64,000 nucleotides of DNA from Bacteroidota bacterium (lineage in GTDB: Bacteria; Bacteroidota; Bacteroidia; Bacteroidales; SKPS01): NCBI GenBank assembly GCA_022709695.1, contig JAKLII010000010.1, positions 1 through 64,000 on the forward strand, given 5' to 3'. This document shows positions 45,178 to 54,063 of the stretch, piece by piece (the first letter of the stretch is position 1; each line of letters opens with the position of its first letter). Made by a program: the position numbers and the translations under genes. The notes under the pieces were generated by a model. It did no database searches. It was not told the DNA's origin and saw nothing but the letters and a program-made list of their open reading frames with translations.

Positions 45178-46305
45178 CTATTTGTCCTTCTTGGCATTGA
45201 AACCCATTGAGAAGCCAAAACGAGCTCCGTCGTTTGAGGGGATAAAGAAAGTATTGATGGGAATATTGAGGCGGCCTGATTTCATGGTCCAGCCGGCTGC
45301 CAGCACAAATCCCGACTGCACATAGTAATCGCCCCGGCTGTCCATACGGGTTACGATCGGATAGGGGTTGGCAATGGTTAAAGGCCATTCGTTTTCACGG
45401 TGCCAGGTACCATTTTCGTAATATCCCTTTGCCTTTCTTGCAATGTTGATGGTCGGGCCAAAAGCAAACTCAACCCCGATGCGGTTGTTTCTGAGGCCGT
45501 GCAAAATCGTCAGGGAAGGGATGAACATACCCTGATCCAATCCTGTAATAAGCGGCAGGAATTCAACCAATGCCTGGTAGTTGCCCTCATTGAGGTATTG
45601 CTTTTCAAATTGCCACCCAAACTGAAACATCATCGGGATTTTATCGAAACCACCGCTCTGGGTGGGTGCTTTCAGAATCTTTGCGGTTTCACCCGAATAA
45701 AACACCATGCCAAACCTGGTTCCTGAAAGATTCACTTTGGTCTGGTTGGGGTTGTTGATCATCGTTTCGTAATTGAACTCTTTGGTAAGCTGCTCCAACA
45801 GTACGGGGTCATTGGCCAATCCAAAAAGCTCACGTACCGAAAGCTTAAACATCGTCTGGATTTCAAGCGGAAGGTTCAGAAACTCCCTGATGTAGGTTTT
45901 TGTAATAGCGTCCTTGTTCACGTCAATCAGGCGCAGGGTGATGATGATGGTTTCTGCGTACTTTTCCACTGATCCACCAAGGATAAAATCGGTGCCGATG
46001 ATTTTCCCGTATTCGACGAGGCAAATCTTTCCGTAGCAATCGGTCAGGTCGAGATTGTGCTTTTTGAGCAGGTAAGCCACATCGTAACGGTCGGTTACCT
46101 GGAAGGTGTCCAGTTTGTCTACTTCAATTCTGACAATATTTCCCAGCTGTTCAGGGGTGAGATTGATCCCCTGTGCATCGATGTTCAGAACGGTGAGTTT
46201 TGGTTTCTGAATCTGCGCATTTACAGATACTGCAGCCAATAAAAAAACCAGCATGGTGATCAGGCTGGCTGCTTTGGGTCCTGAGGTTGTGATGTTCGTC
46301 TTCAT
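45178..46305 (-). CDS. Periplasmic/outer-membrane protein with CsgG/TolB-like start
   Basis: A 375-residue protein with a signal peptide (cleaved after VNA, about residue 31). Residues 35-150 have the LTVLNIDAQGIN and FILGGSVEKYAETIIITLRLID pattern of CsgG/DUF2380-type proteins that form curli-like or lipoprotein assemblies. The C-terminal 150 residues alternate as beta strands and end in a strand, suggesting an outer-membrane-associated domain. The start at 46305 is used because the full -33/-7 promoter lies just upstream. The role is unknown. Confidence 0.65.
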   Translation of the reverse strand: MKTNITTSGPKAASLITMLVFLLAAVSVNAQIQKPKLTVLNIDAQGINLTPEQLGNIVRIEVDKLDTFQVTDRYDVAYLLKKHNLDLTDCYGKICLVEYGKIIGTDFILGGSVEKYAETIIITLRLIDVNKDAITKTYIREFLNLPLEIQTMFKLSVRELFGLANDPVLLEQLTKEFNYETMINNPNQTKVNLSGTRFGMVFYSGETAKILKAPTQSGGFDKIPMMFQFGWQFEKQYLNEGNYQALVEFLPLITGLDQGMFIPSLTILHGLRNNRIGVEFAFGPTINIARKAKGYYENGTWHRENEWPLTIANPYPIVTRMDSRGDYYVQSGFVLAAGWTMKSGRLNIPINTFFIPSNDGARFGFSMGFNAKKDK

Positions 46306-46334
46306 AATGTTACGGTTTTGGGTTAGTGATGCAG

Positions 46335-46367
46335 CAAAAGTATCCAACAGTACCCCCGGAAGTCAAA
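46335..46367 (-). promoter_or_regulatory. Full Bacteroidota promoter, - strand
   Basis: On the - strand TTTG (46367-46364) and TACTTTTG (46342-46335) are 21 bases apart, an exact consensus. The start codon at 46305 lies 30 bases downstream. Confidence 0.7.
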
Positions 46368-46446
46368 CGGACAAATGCAACCCACAGGGTTGCCGGAGGG
46401 GAAAATTGCAGTTCAATCCCAAAAATGAACCCTACAGTGCGGGCTA

Positions 46447-46494
46447 TTTGCATTTTTTGCAAATTGATGTATCTTTACTTGCAATTTTTGCAAA
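46447..46494 (+). promoter_or_regulatory. Twin palindromic operator over a promoter
   Basis: TTGCATTTTTTGCAAA (46448-46463) and TTGCAATTTTTGCAAA (46479-46494) differ at one base and each has the dyad TTGC-N7-GCAA. Their centres are 31 bases apart, about three helical turns. TTTG at 46447-46450 and TATCTTTA at 46470-46477, 19 bases apart, form a promoter between and within them. The helix-turn-helix gene at 46541 follows, so autoregulation is likely. Confidence 0.65.
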
Positions 46495-46540
46495 AACTTT
46501 TTGATGCAGGTGAGGCTTTTAATGAAAACCACCATTTATT

Positions 46541-47554
46541 ATGGATGAGCAACAGGAGATGAAGTTGCAGGTTAAATTCCTGAATCTGATTAAGCGGAAG
46601 ATTGGTCCTGAAAATTCTGCTGTATATGAACTCTCTGAATTACTTGGCGTTAGCATCGACAGCATCTATCGCCGGATGCGGGGTGAGACCGATTTGTCTT
46701 TTGAGGAAATTATGTTGCTCACCAGGAAGTACAGTGTATCTATGGACATGCTGGGGGATTCAGCCCCCGGGATGGTAGCTTTTCATTACTCCATGCTTGA
46801 TAATCCCGATCATTTCAGAAGGCACTGGATCGCGATGCTGAATGATCTGCAGCAGATCAGGGCATCGGTACGTGGCGAGGTGATCTATGCAGCCATTGAC
46901 ATTCCGATTTTCCACCATTTCAGGTATCCGGCACTGATGAATTTCAAGCTATTCTACTGGCAGCGGGAGGTGATCAGTGATCCTGCCCTGAAGGACCAGA
47001 AGTTTAGTGAAGAGCTGGTTGATCCGGCTATTCAGCAGGTCGCATCAGGGATTTATGAAGCATATTCAAGGATTCCGTCATCAGAAATCTGGACTGAAGA
47101 AACGCTGAACAGTACGGTGAAGCAGATCAGGTTTTATTACGACAGCGGGTTATTTGCCAGCCGTGAAGATGCTATCCGGGTCACAAATGAGCTGATCAGT
47201 GAGTTTGACTATCTGGAAAAACAGATTGAGCATGGCAACAAGGCTGATTTACTGGCTTCTGAACCACAGCGAGAAGGGAACTTCTCCTTTTATGTAAGTG
47301 ATATTGAGATAGGATCAAACACCGTCCTCACCCGAAGGGATGGAGGGGATTCGATCTACATGGGGTTTCAGACTTTCAACACCATCATCACCACCAACAG
47401 CCGGTTTTGCTCTGATACCGAATTGTGGCTCAAAAACCTGATCAGGAAGAGCAACCTGATAAGCGGGGTGTCTGCAAAGCAACGGTATCAGTTTTTCCAG
47501 TCGCAGCGGAACAAGGTAAACCGGCTCAGGGAGTATATTCTGCGTGAAGGGTAA
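46541..47554 (+). CDS. Helix-turn-helix transcriptional regulator
   Basis: A 337-residue regulator. The N-terminal helix-turn-helix (about residues 25-60, VYELSELLGVSIDSIYRRMRG) is of the XRE/Cro type. The rest is a helical domain with no family I recognise, possibly for ligand sensing or dimerisation. The twin palindrome just upstream is probably its own operator. It is convergent with hisS. Confidence 0.8.
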   Translation: MDEQQEMKLQVKFLNLIKRKIGPENSAVYELSELLGVSIDSIYRRMRGETDLSFEEIMLLTRKYSVSMDMLGDSAPGMVAFHYSMLDNPDHFRRHWIAMLNDLQQIRASVRGEVIYAAIDIPIFHHFRYPALMNFKLFYWQREVISDPALKDQKFSEELVDPAIQQVASGIYEAYSRIPSSEIWTEETLNSTVKQIRFYYDSGLFASREDAIRVTNELISEFDYLEKQIEHGNKADLLASEPQREGNFSFYVSDIEIGSNTVLTRRDGGDSIYMGFQTFNTIITTNSRFCSDTELWLKNLIRKSNLISGVSAKQRYQFFQSQRNKVNRLREYILREG

Positions 47555-47624
47555 AAAGGCTGCCGGTTCCCGGTGAATTTTGCAAGTAGTGATTCAGGTT
47601 TGTTTGGGTTCCGGACAGCCTCAT

Positions 47625-48989
47625 TTATTTCCTGAGCAATTCCGCCAGTTGGTCAAGGGTAACAGATTGCTGGGTGCTGTTATGCATATTTTTAATGGTA
47701 TAGGTGCCCATCTCACGCTCAGTTTCACCGGCAAGGACCGCATAGGGGATTTTTCTTGCATCGGCATAGGCTATCTGTTTTTTCAGCTTTGCTGCTTCCG
47801 GATACATTTCCGAAGGAATTCCATGGCTGCGAAGGTATTCAAGCGCTTTAAGACTGTACAATTCATCGGCTCCGCCAAAATTGACGAAGAGCACCTTTGG
47901 TCCGTCGATCTGGCCTTCGGGGAAAAGGTGAAGCTCCTGCATAACATCAAAGATTCTGTCGGCACCAAAGGATATTCCGACACCTGAAAGGCCGGGCATT
48001 CCAAAAATACCTGTAAGGTCATCGTACCTTCCGCCGCCGCATAAGGATCCGAACTGCAGGTCACGGGCTACCACCTCAATGATGGTTCCGGTATAGTAGT
48101 TCAGTCCTCTCGCAAGGGTGATATCTGGTTCAACTGCATTACCGGGGGTAACTGTATCCAGCAAACTGAAGAGTTTCTCCATCTCCTCCAGGCCAAGCCG
48201 GCCAGATTCTGAACCATGGAACAGTTCCCTTAGCTTTGAAATGAGCTGGTCGGGTTTGTCCCCGGATTGCAGTAGGCTGATCAGCAGAACTTCTTTATCG
48301 GGATGGATGCCAAGGGCCCGCAACTCATTGATCACAGCCTCCAAGCCCACCTTATCAAGTTTATCAAGGGCTATGGTAAACCCGGTAAACCGGTCACCCA
48401 GGCCAACAGCTTCCGCCAGTCCCATGAGAACTTTCCTGTTATTAAGACGGATGGTAACCTTGATGCCGAGCCGTGAAAATACAGCGTCGATGATCTGAAT
48501 CAGTTCCAGTTCATTGGTCAGAGAGGTGCTGCCAATCACATCGGCATCGCACTGGTAGAATTCACGGTACCTCCCTTTCTGAGGGCGGTCGGCACGCCAT
48601 ACCGGCTGTATCTGATAACGTTTAAAGGGAAGCGTGATTTCATTGCGATGTTGGACCACATAGCGTGCAAAGGGTACGGTGAGATCGTACCTGAGTCCTT
48701 TTTCGGCGATGAGGGGTGAAAGTTTCTGGCTGGTGATATCCGGCAGATCATCTCTGTTGGTACCATCGAGGAAATCACCGGAATTCAAAATTTTAAACAG
48801 AAGTTTATCTCCTTCCGCTCCATATTTTCCGGTAAGGGTTTCCATCAGTTCCATGGCGGGGGTTTCCAGAGGCTGGTACCCGTACAAATCGTATACGCTT
48901 CGGATGGTATTGAAAATCATGGAACGCTTATTCACCACATCAGGGCTGAAGTCACGGGTTCCTTTGGGAATGGAGGGCTTATAGGACAT
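47625..48989 (-). CDS. hisS: Histidyl-tRNA synthetase
   Basis: A 454-residue class II aminoacyl-tRNA synthetase. It shows the N-terminal GTRDFSPD, the class II motifs, the histidine-specific GGGRYDDL and SFGADR segments, and a C-terminal anticodon-binding domain. It is the third of three co-directional genes (aminotransferase, DMT transporter, hisS), starting 14 bases after the transporter, with its own -7 box inside the transporter's end. Confidence 0.95.
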   Translation of the reverse strand: MSYKPSIPKGTRDFSPDVVNKRSMIFNTIRSVYDLYGYQPLETPAMELMETLTGKYGAEGDKLLFKILNSGDFLDGTNRDDLPDITSQKLSPLIAEKGLRYDLTVPFARYVVQHRNEITLPFKRYQIQPVWRADRPQKGRYREFYQCDADVIGSTSLTNELELIQIIDAVFSRLGIKVTIRLNNRKVLMGLAEAVGLGDRFTGFTIALDKLDKVGLEAVINELRALGIHPDKEVLLISLLQSGDKPDQLISKLRELFHGSESGRLGLEEMEKLFSLLDTVTPGNAVEPDITLARGLNYYTGTIIEVVARDLQFGSLCGGGRYDDLTGIFGMPGLSGVGISFGADRIFDVMQELHLFPEGQIDGPKVLFVNFGGADELYSLKALEYLRSHGIPSEMYPEAAKLKKQIAYADARKIPYAVLAGETEREMGTYTIKNMHNSTQQSVTLDQLAELLRK

Positions 48990-49003
48990 AAAAGGGTAGT
49001 TTG

Positions 49004-49921
49004 TCAGGCAAAGGTAGCAGATTTCTTTCCAGCATTTCTCAGCGAAACCACCAATACTCCCCCGATTACTATAGCCATACCAATTATTTTCAGGAAAGGA
49101 AACGATTCACCAAGAAACAAAAAAGCAAACAGGGCAGTAAACACGGGGATGAGGTTTGAGTAGATACTTGAACGGTTAACCCCCAGTGACCGGATGGCAT
49201 AGGTAAAGAAGAGGAATGCCAGCGTTGAACCGAATACAGCCAGAGCGAGCAGATTTCTCCAGATTCTCGGGTCGGTGGATATGGAATTCATGTCAGGATA
49301 ATCGAGCAGAAAGAAGAGTGGGATGAAATAGAAGATTCCAAAGAGATTCTGCACTGTAACGATCATGAATGAGTTATAGGATGCAGTAAGCTTTTTCACG
49401 GTCAGGGCATTGGCAATGGCAGCCACCACTGCCACAAACAACATGATCACCCCAACCAGGCTGGTTTCTCCTGCATTTCCTTCAGCAAACACGATCAGGA
49501 CCACTCCGGTAAAGGATGCCAGAAATCCCAGAAGGTTTTTCCATCCCAGCTTTTCCCGGTAAACGAGCCAGGTCCCTGCCGGTGTAAAGACAGGAATTGT
49601 GGAAATAATAATGGAACCCAATGCAGAAGAAACATAGGATAATCCGTAGGTTTCTCCAAGAAAGTAGAGAAATGGCTGAAAAAATGCAGAAAGTGCGAAG
49701 AGCCTGATATCTTTTAGGTGGATCTTCTGATACTTTCCCGTGATGATGATGATTACCCATAGCAGCAGCGATGAAAGCACCAGGCGGATCAGGAGGATGG
49801 AAACCGGGTTAAAAGCCCTGAGGGCAATTTTTACCCACACAAAAGTCATCCCCCAGAAAGCCATGGCCAGCAACACTGCAAACACAGGCCTGAGGTTATG
49901 ACTACTGCCCTGGCTCTGCAT
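49004..49921 (-). CDS. DMT-family (EamA) transporter
   Basis: A 305-residue membrane protein with ten predicted helices in two EamA halves. Members export amino acids, metabolites or sugars; the substrate is not evident. Its start overlaps the end of the class V aminotransferase-fold gene by 20 bases, so they are translated together. That suggests an export role linked to the enzyme's product. Confidence 0.85.
   Translation of the reverse strand: MQSQGSSHNLRPVFAVLLAMAFWGMTFVWVKIALRAFNPVSILLIRLVLSSLLLWVIIIITGKYQKIHLKDIRLFALSAFFQPFLYFLGETYGLSYVSSALGSIIISTIPVFTPAGTWLVYREKLGWKNLLGFLASFTGVVLIVFAEGNAGETSLVGVIMLFVAVVAAIANALTVKKLTASYNSFMIVTVQNLFGIFYFIPLFFLLDYPDMNSISTDPRIWRNLLALAVFGSTLAFLFFTYAIRSLGVNRSSIYSNLIPVFTALFAFLFLGESFPFLKIIGMAIVIGGVLVVSLRNAGKKSATFA
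49009..49016 (-). promoter_or_regulatory. -7 box upstream of hisS
   Basis: On the - strand TACCTTTG matches TAnnTTTG, 20 bases before the hisS start. No good -33 box is present. Confidence 0.4.
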
Positions 49922-51386
49922 CGTATTCAGGATTAAACCAATCGTGGATCATCTGATCATGCCGGTGATCATCTTCCCGGTAGAAAAATTCATTTTTAAA
50001 TCTGTTATACCGGTAGTCTTTGGCATATTCCTGAAAACCAAGTGCAATATCTTCGATTCCTTCAAGGATATATCTGATTTCGGCATCGGTCATCGTAGGA
50101 TGAATGGACATCCGAACCCAACCCGGTTTTTCCGAGAGGTCGCCATGGGTGATTTTTTCGGTAATATTTCTTGACTTCTCATAGGAGACATCGAGCAGAT
50201 AATGACCGTAGGTTCCGGCACAGGCACAACCGCCCCGGACCTGTATCCCATGGCGGTCGTTCAGGAGCCGCACCAGGAGGTTATAATGCAGGCCATCAAT
50301 ATAGAACGATATTGAACCCAGACGATTTTCATGTTCATCAGCAAGAATATGAAGCCCCGGGATCCGGCGTAATGCCGGAAATAATATCCGGAGCATCTCC
50401 TCTTCCCTTTTTCTTATTGCCTCCACCCCCATCCGGTTTTTCAGGTCAATGGCCAGCGCAACGCGAATGGCCTGAAGAAACCCCGGAGTTCCGCCGTCTT
50501 CGCGGGTTTCGATATCGTCGATGTATTTATACTCGCCCCAGGGGTTGGTCCAGTCGACCGTACCCCCTCCGGGTTGATCGGGCGCCGGGCTGTTGTAGAG
50601 CCTTGAGTCGAACACAAGCACTCCGGAAGAGCCGGGGCCACCGAGAAATTTATGCGGTGAAAACATCACGGCATCGAGTTTTTCCATCGGATCTTCAGGG
50701 TGCATATTGATATCGACATAGGGTGCACTGGCTGCGAAGTCGATAAAGCAATAGCCACCATGCTCGTGCATGATCCGTGCAAGTTCGTGGTAGGGTGTTA
50801 TGATACCGGTAACGTTGGAACAGGCTGTAAATGAACCTATTTTCAGGGCTCTGTCCTGATATCTGGCCAGTTCCCGCCGGAGGATTCCGGGATCCACAAG
50901 CAATTTGTCTCCCGGTTCCAGAACCACCACATCGGCAATGGTTTCAAACCAGCTGGTATGGTTCGAATGGTGTTCCATGTGCGTAAGGAAAACCACTGGT
51001 TTTTCCACCTCATGGAGACAGGGAAGATTCTGAATCTTTGAACAGCCACGCAACCCAAGCATTCGCTGAAGCTTGTTCACAACAGCCGTCATACCGCTTC
51101 CGGAAGTGATGATCACATCATGGGCATCAGCATTCATGTGCTGTTTGATAAGCCTGTGGGCGTGATGATACGCCTTGGTCATCAGGGTGCCGGTTTCACT
51201 GGTTTCGGTGTGGGTATTGCCCACCCAGGGGCCTATCACTTCTGATATCTGCCTCTCAACAGGACCGTAAAGCCTGCCACTGGCAATCCAGTCGGCATAC
51301 ACCAGGGGCTTTTGTCCGTACGGAGTATCGAAGACCGCATCCACACCTATAATATGCTTCCGGAATTGATTGAAATATTGCTCCAT
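49902..51386 (-). CDS. Class V aminotransferase-fold (cysteine desulfurase-like) enzyme
   Basis: A 494-residue PLP enzyme resembling cysteine desulfurase/selenocysteine lyase. The PLP lysine is in MFSPHKFLGG, and SGSGMTAVVNK and DFAASAPYVDI fit the cofactor site. A conserved Cys-rich end (RGGCACAGTYG) matches the long active-site loop of the desulfurases. The family acts on cysteine or related amines, but the substrate is uncertain. It precedes the DMT transporter gene. Confidence 0.8.
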   Translation of the reverse strand: MEQYFNQFRKHIIGVDAVFDTPYGQKPLVYADWIASGRLYGPVERQISEVIGPWVGNTHTETSETGTLMTKAYHHAHRLIKQHMNADAHDVIITSGSGMTAVVNKLQRMLGLRGCSKIQNLPCLHEVEKPVVFLTHMEHHSNHTSWFETIADVVVLEPGDKLLVDPGILRRELARYQDRALKIGSFTACSNVTGIITPYHELARIMHEHGGYCFIDFAASAPYVDINMHPEDPMEKLDAVMFSPHKFLGGPGSSGVLVFDSRLYNSPAPDQPGGGTVDWTNPWGEYKYIDDIETREDGGTPGFLQAIRVALAIDLKNRMGVEAIRKREEEMLRILFPALRRIPGLHILADEHENRLGSISFYIDGLHYNLLVRLLNDRHGIQVRGGCACAGTYGHYLLDVSYEKSRNITEKITHGDLSEKPGWVRMSIHPTMTDAEIRYILEGIEDIALGFQEYAKDYRYNRFKNEFFYREDDHRHDQMIHDWFNPEYDAEPGQ

Positions 51387-51405
51387 AGGTTCCGTTTATC
51401 GGCGG

Positions 51406-51413
51406 CAAAGGTA
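51406..51413 (-). promoter_or_regulatory. -7 box upstream of the aminotransferase-fold gene
   Basis: On the - strand TACCTTTG matches TAnnTTTG, 20 bases before the start codon. A -33 box is not clear. Confidence 0.4.
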
Positions 51414-51495
51414 CGGAAATCCTGTGGCAACTTCTTAACAATACCTTCTTCTGTGTGTTGATGAATTATCCGAAATTTGCCCAAAAATCAACCCC

Positions 51496-52704
51496 ATGAA
51501 CCTGATGGATTTACGGAGGGCATCCCTCCTTTTGCTGATGCACATTTTTGCCATTGGGATTATTCCTGCCCAAAGCAACCTTGCAGACTCCACAGCGGTA
51601 AAGGATACCATATTATATTTTGCCGGAGGTATTTCGTACCACCCACCGGAATTCAAACCTATAAAGCAGGCAAAAAATCCGAAGAATATTATTTTTCTGA
51701 TCGGAGACGGGATGGGTTTATCCCACATCACTGCTGCAAGGGTGGCCAACGGTGGAAAGTTATACCTGGATCAGTTTCCCGTTACGGGACTGAACACCAC
51801 TTTTTCGGCAAGCGATTTTGTGACGGATTCGGGTGCCGGGGGAACAGCGCTGGCCACTGGGGAAAAAACCCTTAACGGAGCTATTGGCGTTGACCGCGAT
51901 TCAGTGATTATACCAAATATCCGTGAGGTATTATCGGGCAGTGGCAAAAGTACCGGTGTTGTGGTAACCTGTGCAGTAACCCATGCCACTCCTGCTGCGT
52001 TTGTGGCACACCAGCCCAGCCGGGAGATGAAGGATGAGATTGCCATGGATTTTATGCGCTCAGGCATTGATCTTTTTATGGGTGGCGGTCTTGAAAATTT
52101 TATCGTAAGAGGGGATTCTGCAAATCTGCTGGAGCCATTGGTGAAACTTGGTTATTTCATTGATACCCAGACCGTGGCACCCCAACCCTCCATCCGGATA
52201 TCCAGACTCGCGCAGCAGCAGAAGGTGGCAGGGCTTTATGCAGCAGGGCATATGGAAACCTTCACCGGAGGGAGGGGCAATTATTTGCCGGAGGCCACCC
52301 AGGCTGCCATTGAGGTGCTGAAAAAGAATCCCTATGGATTTTTTCTGATGGTGGAGGGATCACAGATAGATTGGGGCGGGCATGCCAATCATACAGGATA
52401 CATCATCACCGAGACGATGGATTTTGATCGTGCGGTTGGGGAAGCCCTCAGGTTTGCCGCAGCCGATGGCCAAACTTTGGTGGTAGTAACGGCCGACCAC
52501 GAAACAGGAGGGATGGCACTTATGAACGGAAACTATCAGACCGGTATGGTGAGGGCAGCCTACACCACCGGGGATCACAGCGGAACAATGGTGCCGGTAT
52601 TTGCCTTCGGACCGGGATCAGAGCTGTTCAGAGGGATTTATGATAATACCGATGTGCCCAGAAAGATTCTGGAAGCTATGAAACTCAGCTTCCCGAAGCC
52701 CTGA
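51496..52704 (+). CDS. Secreted alkaline phosphatase
   Basis: A 402-residue phosphomonoesterase with an N-terminal signal peptide (about 1-25). Motifs are FLIGDGMG, the nucleophile region TDSGAGGTALATGEK (Ser after Asp), and VTADHETGG for zinc. It would release phosphate in the periplasm. No pho-type regulatory element is evident upstream. The gene is convergent with the TPR gene. Confidence 0.9.
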   Translation: MNLMDLRRASLLLLMHIFAIGIIPAQSNLADSTAVKDTILYFAGGISYHPPEFKPIKQAKNPKNIIFLIGDGMGLSHITAARVANGGKLYLDQFPVTGLNTTFSASDFVTDSGAGGTALATGEKTLNGAIGVDRDSVIIPNIREVLSGSGKSTGVVVTCAVTHATPAAFVAHQPSREMKDEIAMDFMRSGIDLFMGGGLENFIVRGDSANLLEPLVKLGYFIDTQTVAPQPSIRISRLAQQQKVAGLYAAGHMETFTGGRGNYLPEATQAAIEVLKKNPYGFFLMVEGSQIDWGGHANHTGYIITETMDFDRAVGEALRFAAADGQTLVVVTADHETGGMALMNGNYQTGMVRAAYTTGDHSGTMVPVFAFGPGSELFRGIYDNTDVPRKILEAMKLSFPKP

Positions 52705-52744
52705 TTTCAACCTCCTGTTGACCGGAACCCAGAGATGGCCTCTT

Positions 52745-53755
52745 TTACTTCAGTTTCATGGAAAGGATGTACTGCTTCACCGAAGCAATACGACGGGGAT
52801 CCAGGTAGTATGCCATATCGGGCATTTCGGGAAGAAATATTTCAAACAGTATAAATTCTGATGCCATTTTATTCCCCATGGCAGCTTTGAACCCATTAAG
52901 CCCGGGATCGGCATTTGCTTCCTTCTGAAAGGTATTCATTGAGGTAAGCAGGCATGAGAGGCATTCCCTCTCCCTGAAATAGTCTTCGTCGCCCTTGATG
53001 TTCCTTCCCGGTACAAATCCGGGTTCATACTGCCAAACCGCTTTGCACACCGCATACCCCATCCAGGGTTTCCAGTAACTCACCACCACCTCCCCTTCAT
53101 TGAGCAAAACCGAGTATTGCGGGGTAAACACCCAGTTATCGAGGACCATACCTCCTTTTTCCGCAAACCGTTTAACATCCCTGATGATTTCAGGATGGTT
53201 GCGGTTCAGGATCCAGGCGTGGCAGATGGCATCGAGGGCTGAATCGGGGTTATTGAGCTTGTCCCAGGCTGTGGCTGCAGTCCAGTATGCAATATAATCA
53301 ATGGGGTTATGGGCTGTGGCCACCGAACAGGCTTCGATGGCGTCAAAAGGCTTTCCCAAAAGATTGAGGGTATACCCCTTTCCGGTATATGCCGGGCTGA
53401 AGTTGGGATCCATGGTAATAGCCTCTTCAAAGATCGCAAGGGCTGTGTCGGGTTCTTCCAGCTCAATGGCTTCCCAGCCAAGGTCGTACAGCTCTTTCAC
53501 CTCCGGTAACACATCAAACGGAACCACCTCCTTCCTGCCCAGTGAATCTTTCAGCCGGTAATAACTGTAATTGATACGGGAGGCATCGTGCGTTGACCCG
53601 ACCGGGCTCTTCAGGGCATCGAACCGGTACCTGATCTGGGAACCCCCTGCAATCTTCAGGAAATCGGGCAGATCAAGCAGTGGCTGGGAGGTGGCGGAGA
53701 AGCTCCACACAAAAAAGATAACAAGCCATATTGCGATAAACGAGCACTTTTTCAT
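52745..53755 (-). CDS. Periplasmic TPR-repeat protein
   Basis: A 336-residue protein with a signal peptide (about 1-22). Residues 90-170 hold TPR repeats (PDTALAIFEEAITMDPNF, FDAIEACSVATAHNP). The C-terminal part has several Cys and aromatic residues (LSCLLTSMN). The role is unknown; it lies downstream of recF and the DUF721 gene, 16 bases after the latter. Confidence 0.7.
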   Translation of the reverse strand: MKKCSFIAIWLVIFFVWSFSATSQPLLDLPDFLKIAGGSQIRYRFDALKSPVGSTHDASRINYSYYRLKDSLGRKEVVPFDVLPEVKELYDLGWEAIELEEPDTALAIFEEAITMDPNFSPAYTGKGYTLNLLGKPFDAIEACSVATAHNPIDYIAYWTAATAWDKLNNPDSALDAICHAWILNRNHPEIIRDVKRFAEKGGMVLDNWVFTPQYSVLLNEGEVVVSYWKPWMGYAVCKAVWQYEPGFVPGRNIKGDEDYFRERECLSCLLTSMNTFQKEANADPGLNGFKAAMGNKMASEFILFEIFLPEMPDMAYYLDPRRIASVKQYILSMKLK

Positions 53756-53771
53756 TCTTTGGATTTTTAAA

Positions 53772-54059
53772 CTAATGTACGCTAACGGATTTGATTACCT
53801 GCTCGCCCAGCTCTGTATTTATTTCATTCATAATCAGGCTTTTCTGATAACCTATTTCCTGCCGGAGGGCAGCTCCGGAGATATAGAGGGTCAGATGTCC
53901 GTTGTGAAAGGTTGCTTTCGACAGGGAATTTTTACCCATGTGTTCAAACATGGAACGGCAAATGGCCAGAATCCTTGCTTCCATCACTTTATCTTCAAGA
54001 TGGTAGGTCTTCAGAAACGCCCTGATGGCATCACCTGCTGAAATGAAGTTGTGTCGCAT
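53772..54059 (-). CDS. DUF721 protein (DciA-like)
   Basis: A 95-residue protein of the DUF721 family, which includes DciA, a replicative-helicase loading factor in many bacteria. It starts four bases after the recF stop, the usual neighbour. The start at 54059 (MRHNFIS) is chosen because the in-frame extension to 54185 runs back through recF. A role in replication initiation is likely. Confidence 0.8.
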   Translation of the reverse strand: MRHNFISAGDAIRAFLKTYHLEDKVMEARILAICRSMFEHMGKNSLSKATFHNGHLTLYISGAALRQEIGYQKSLIMNEINTELGEQVIKSVSVH

Positions 54060-54063
54060 GGGG

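Noticed and set aside
47557..47627. Hairpin AGGCTGCCGG with a distant complementary arm
   Set aside because: The arms are about 50 bases apart with a bulge and no T run, so a terminator call is not justified.
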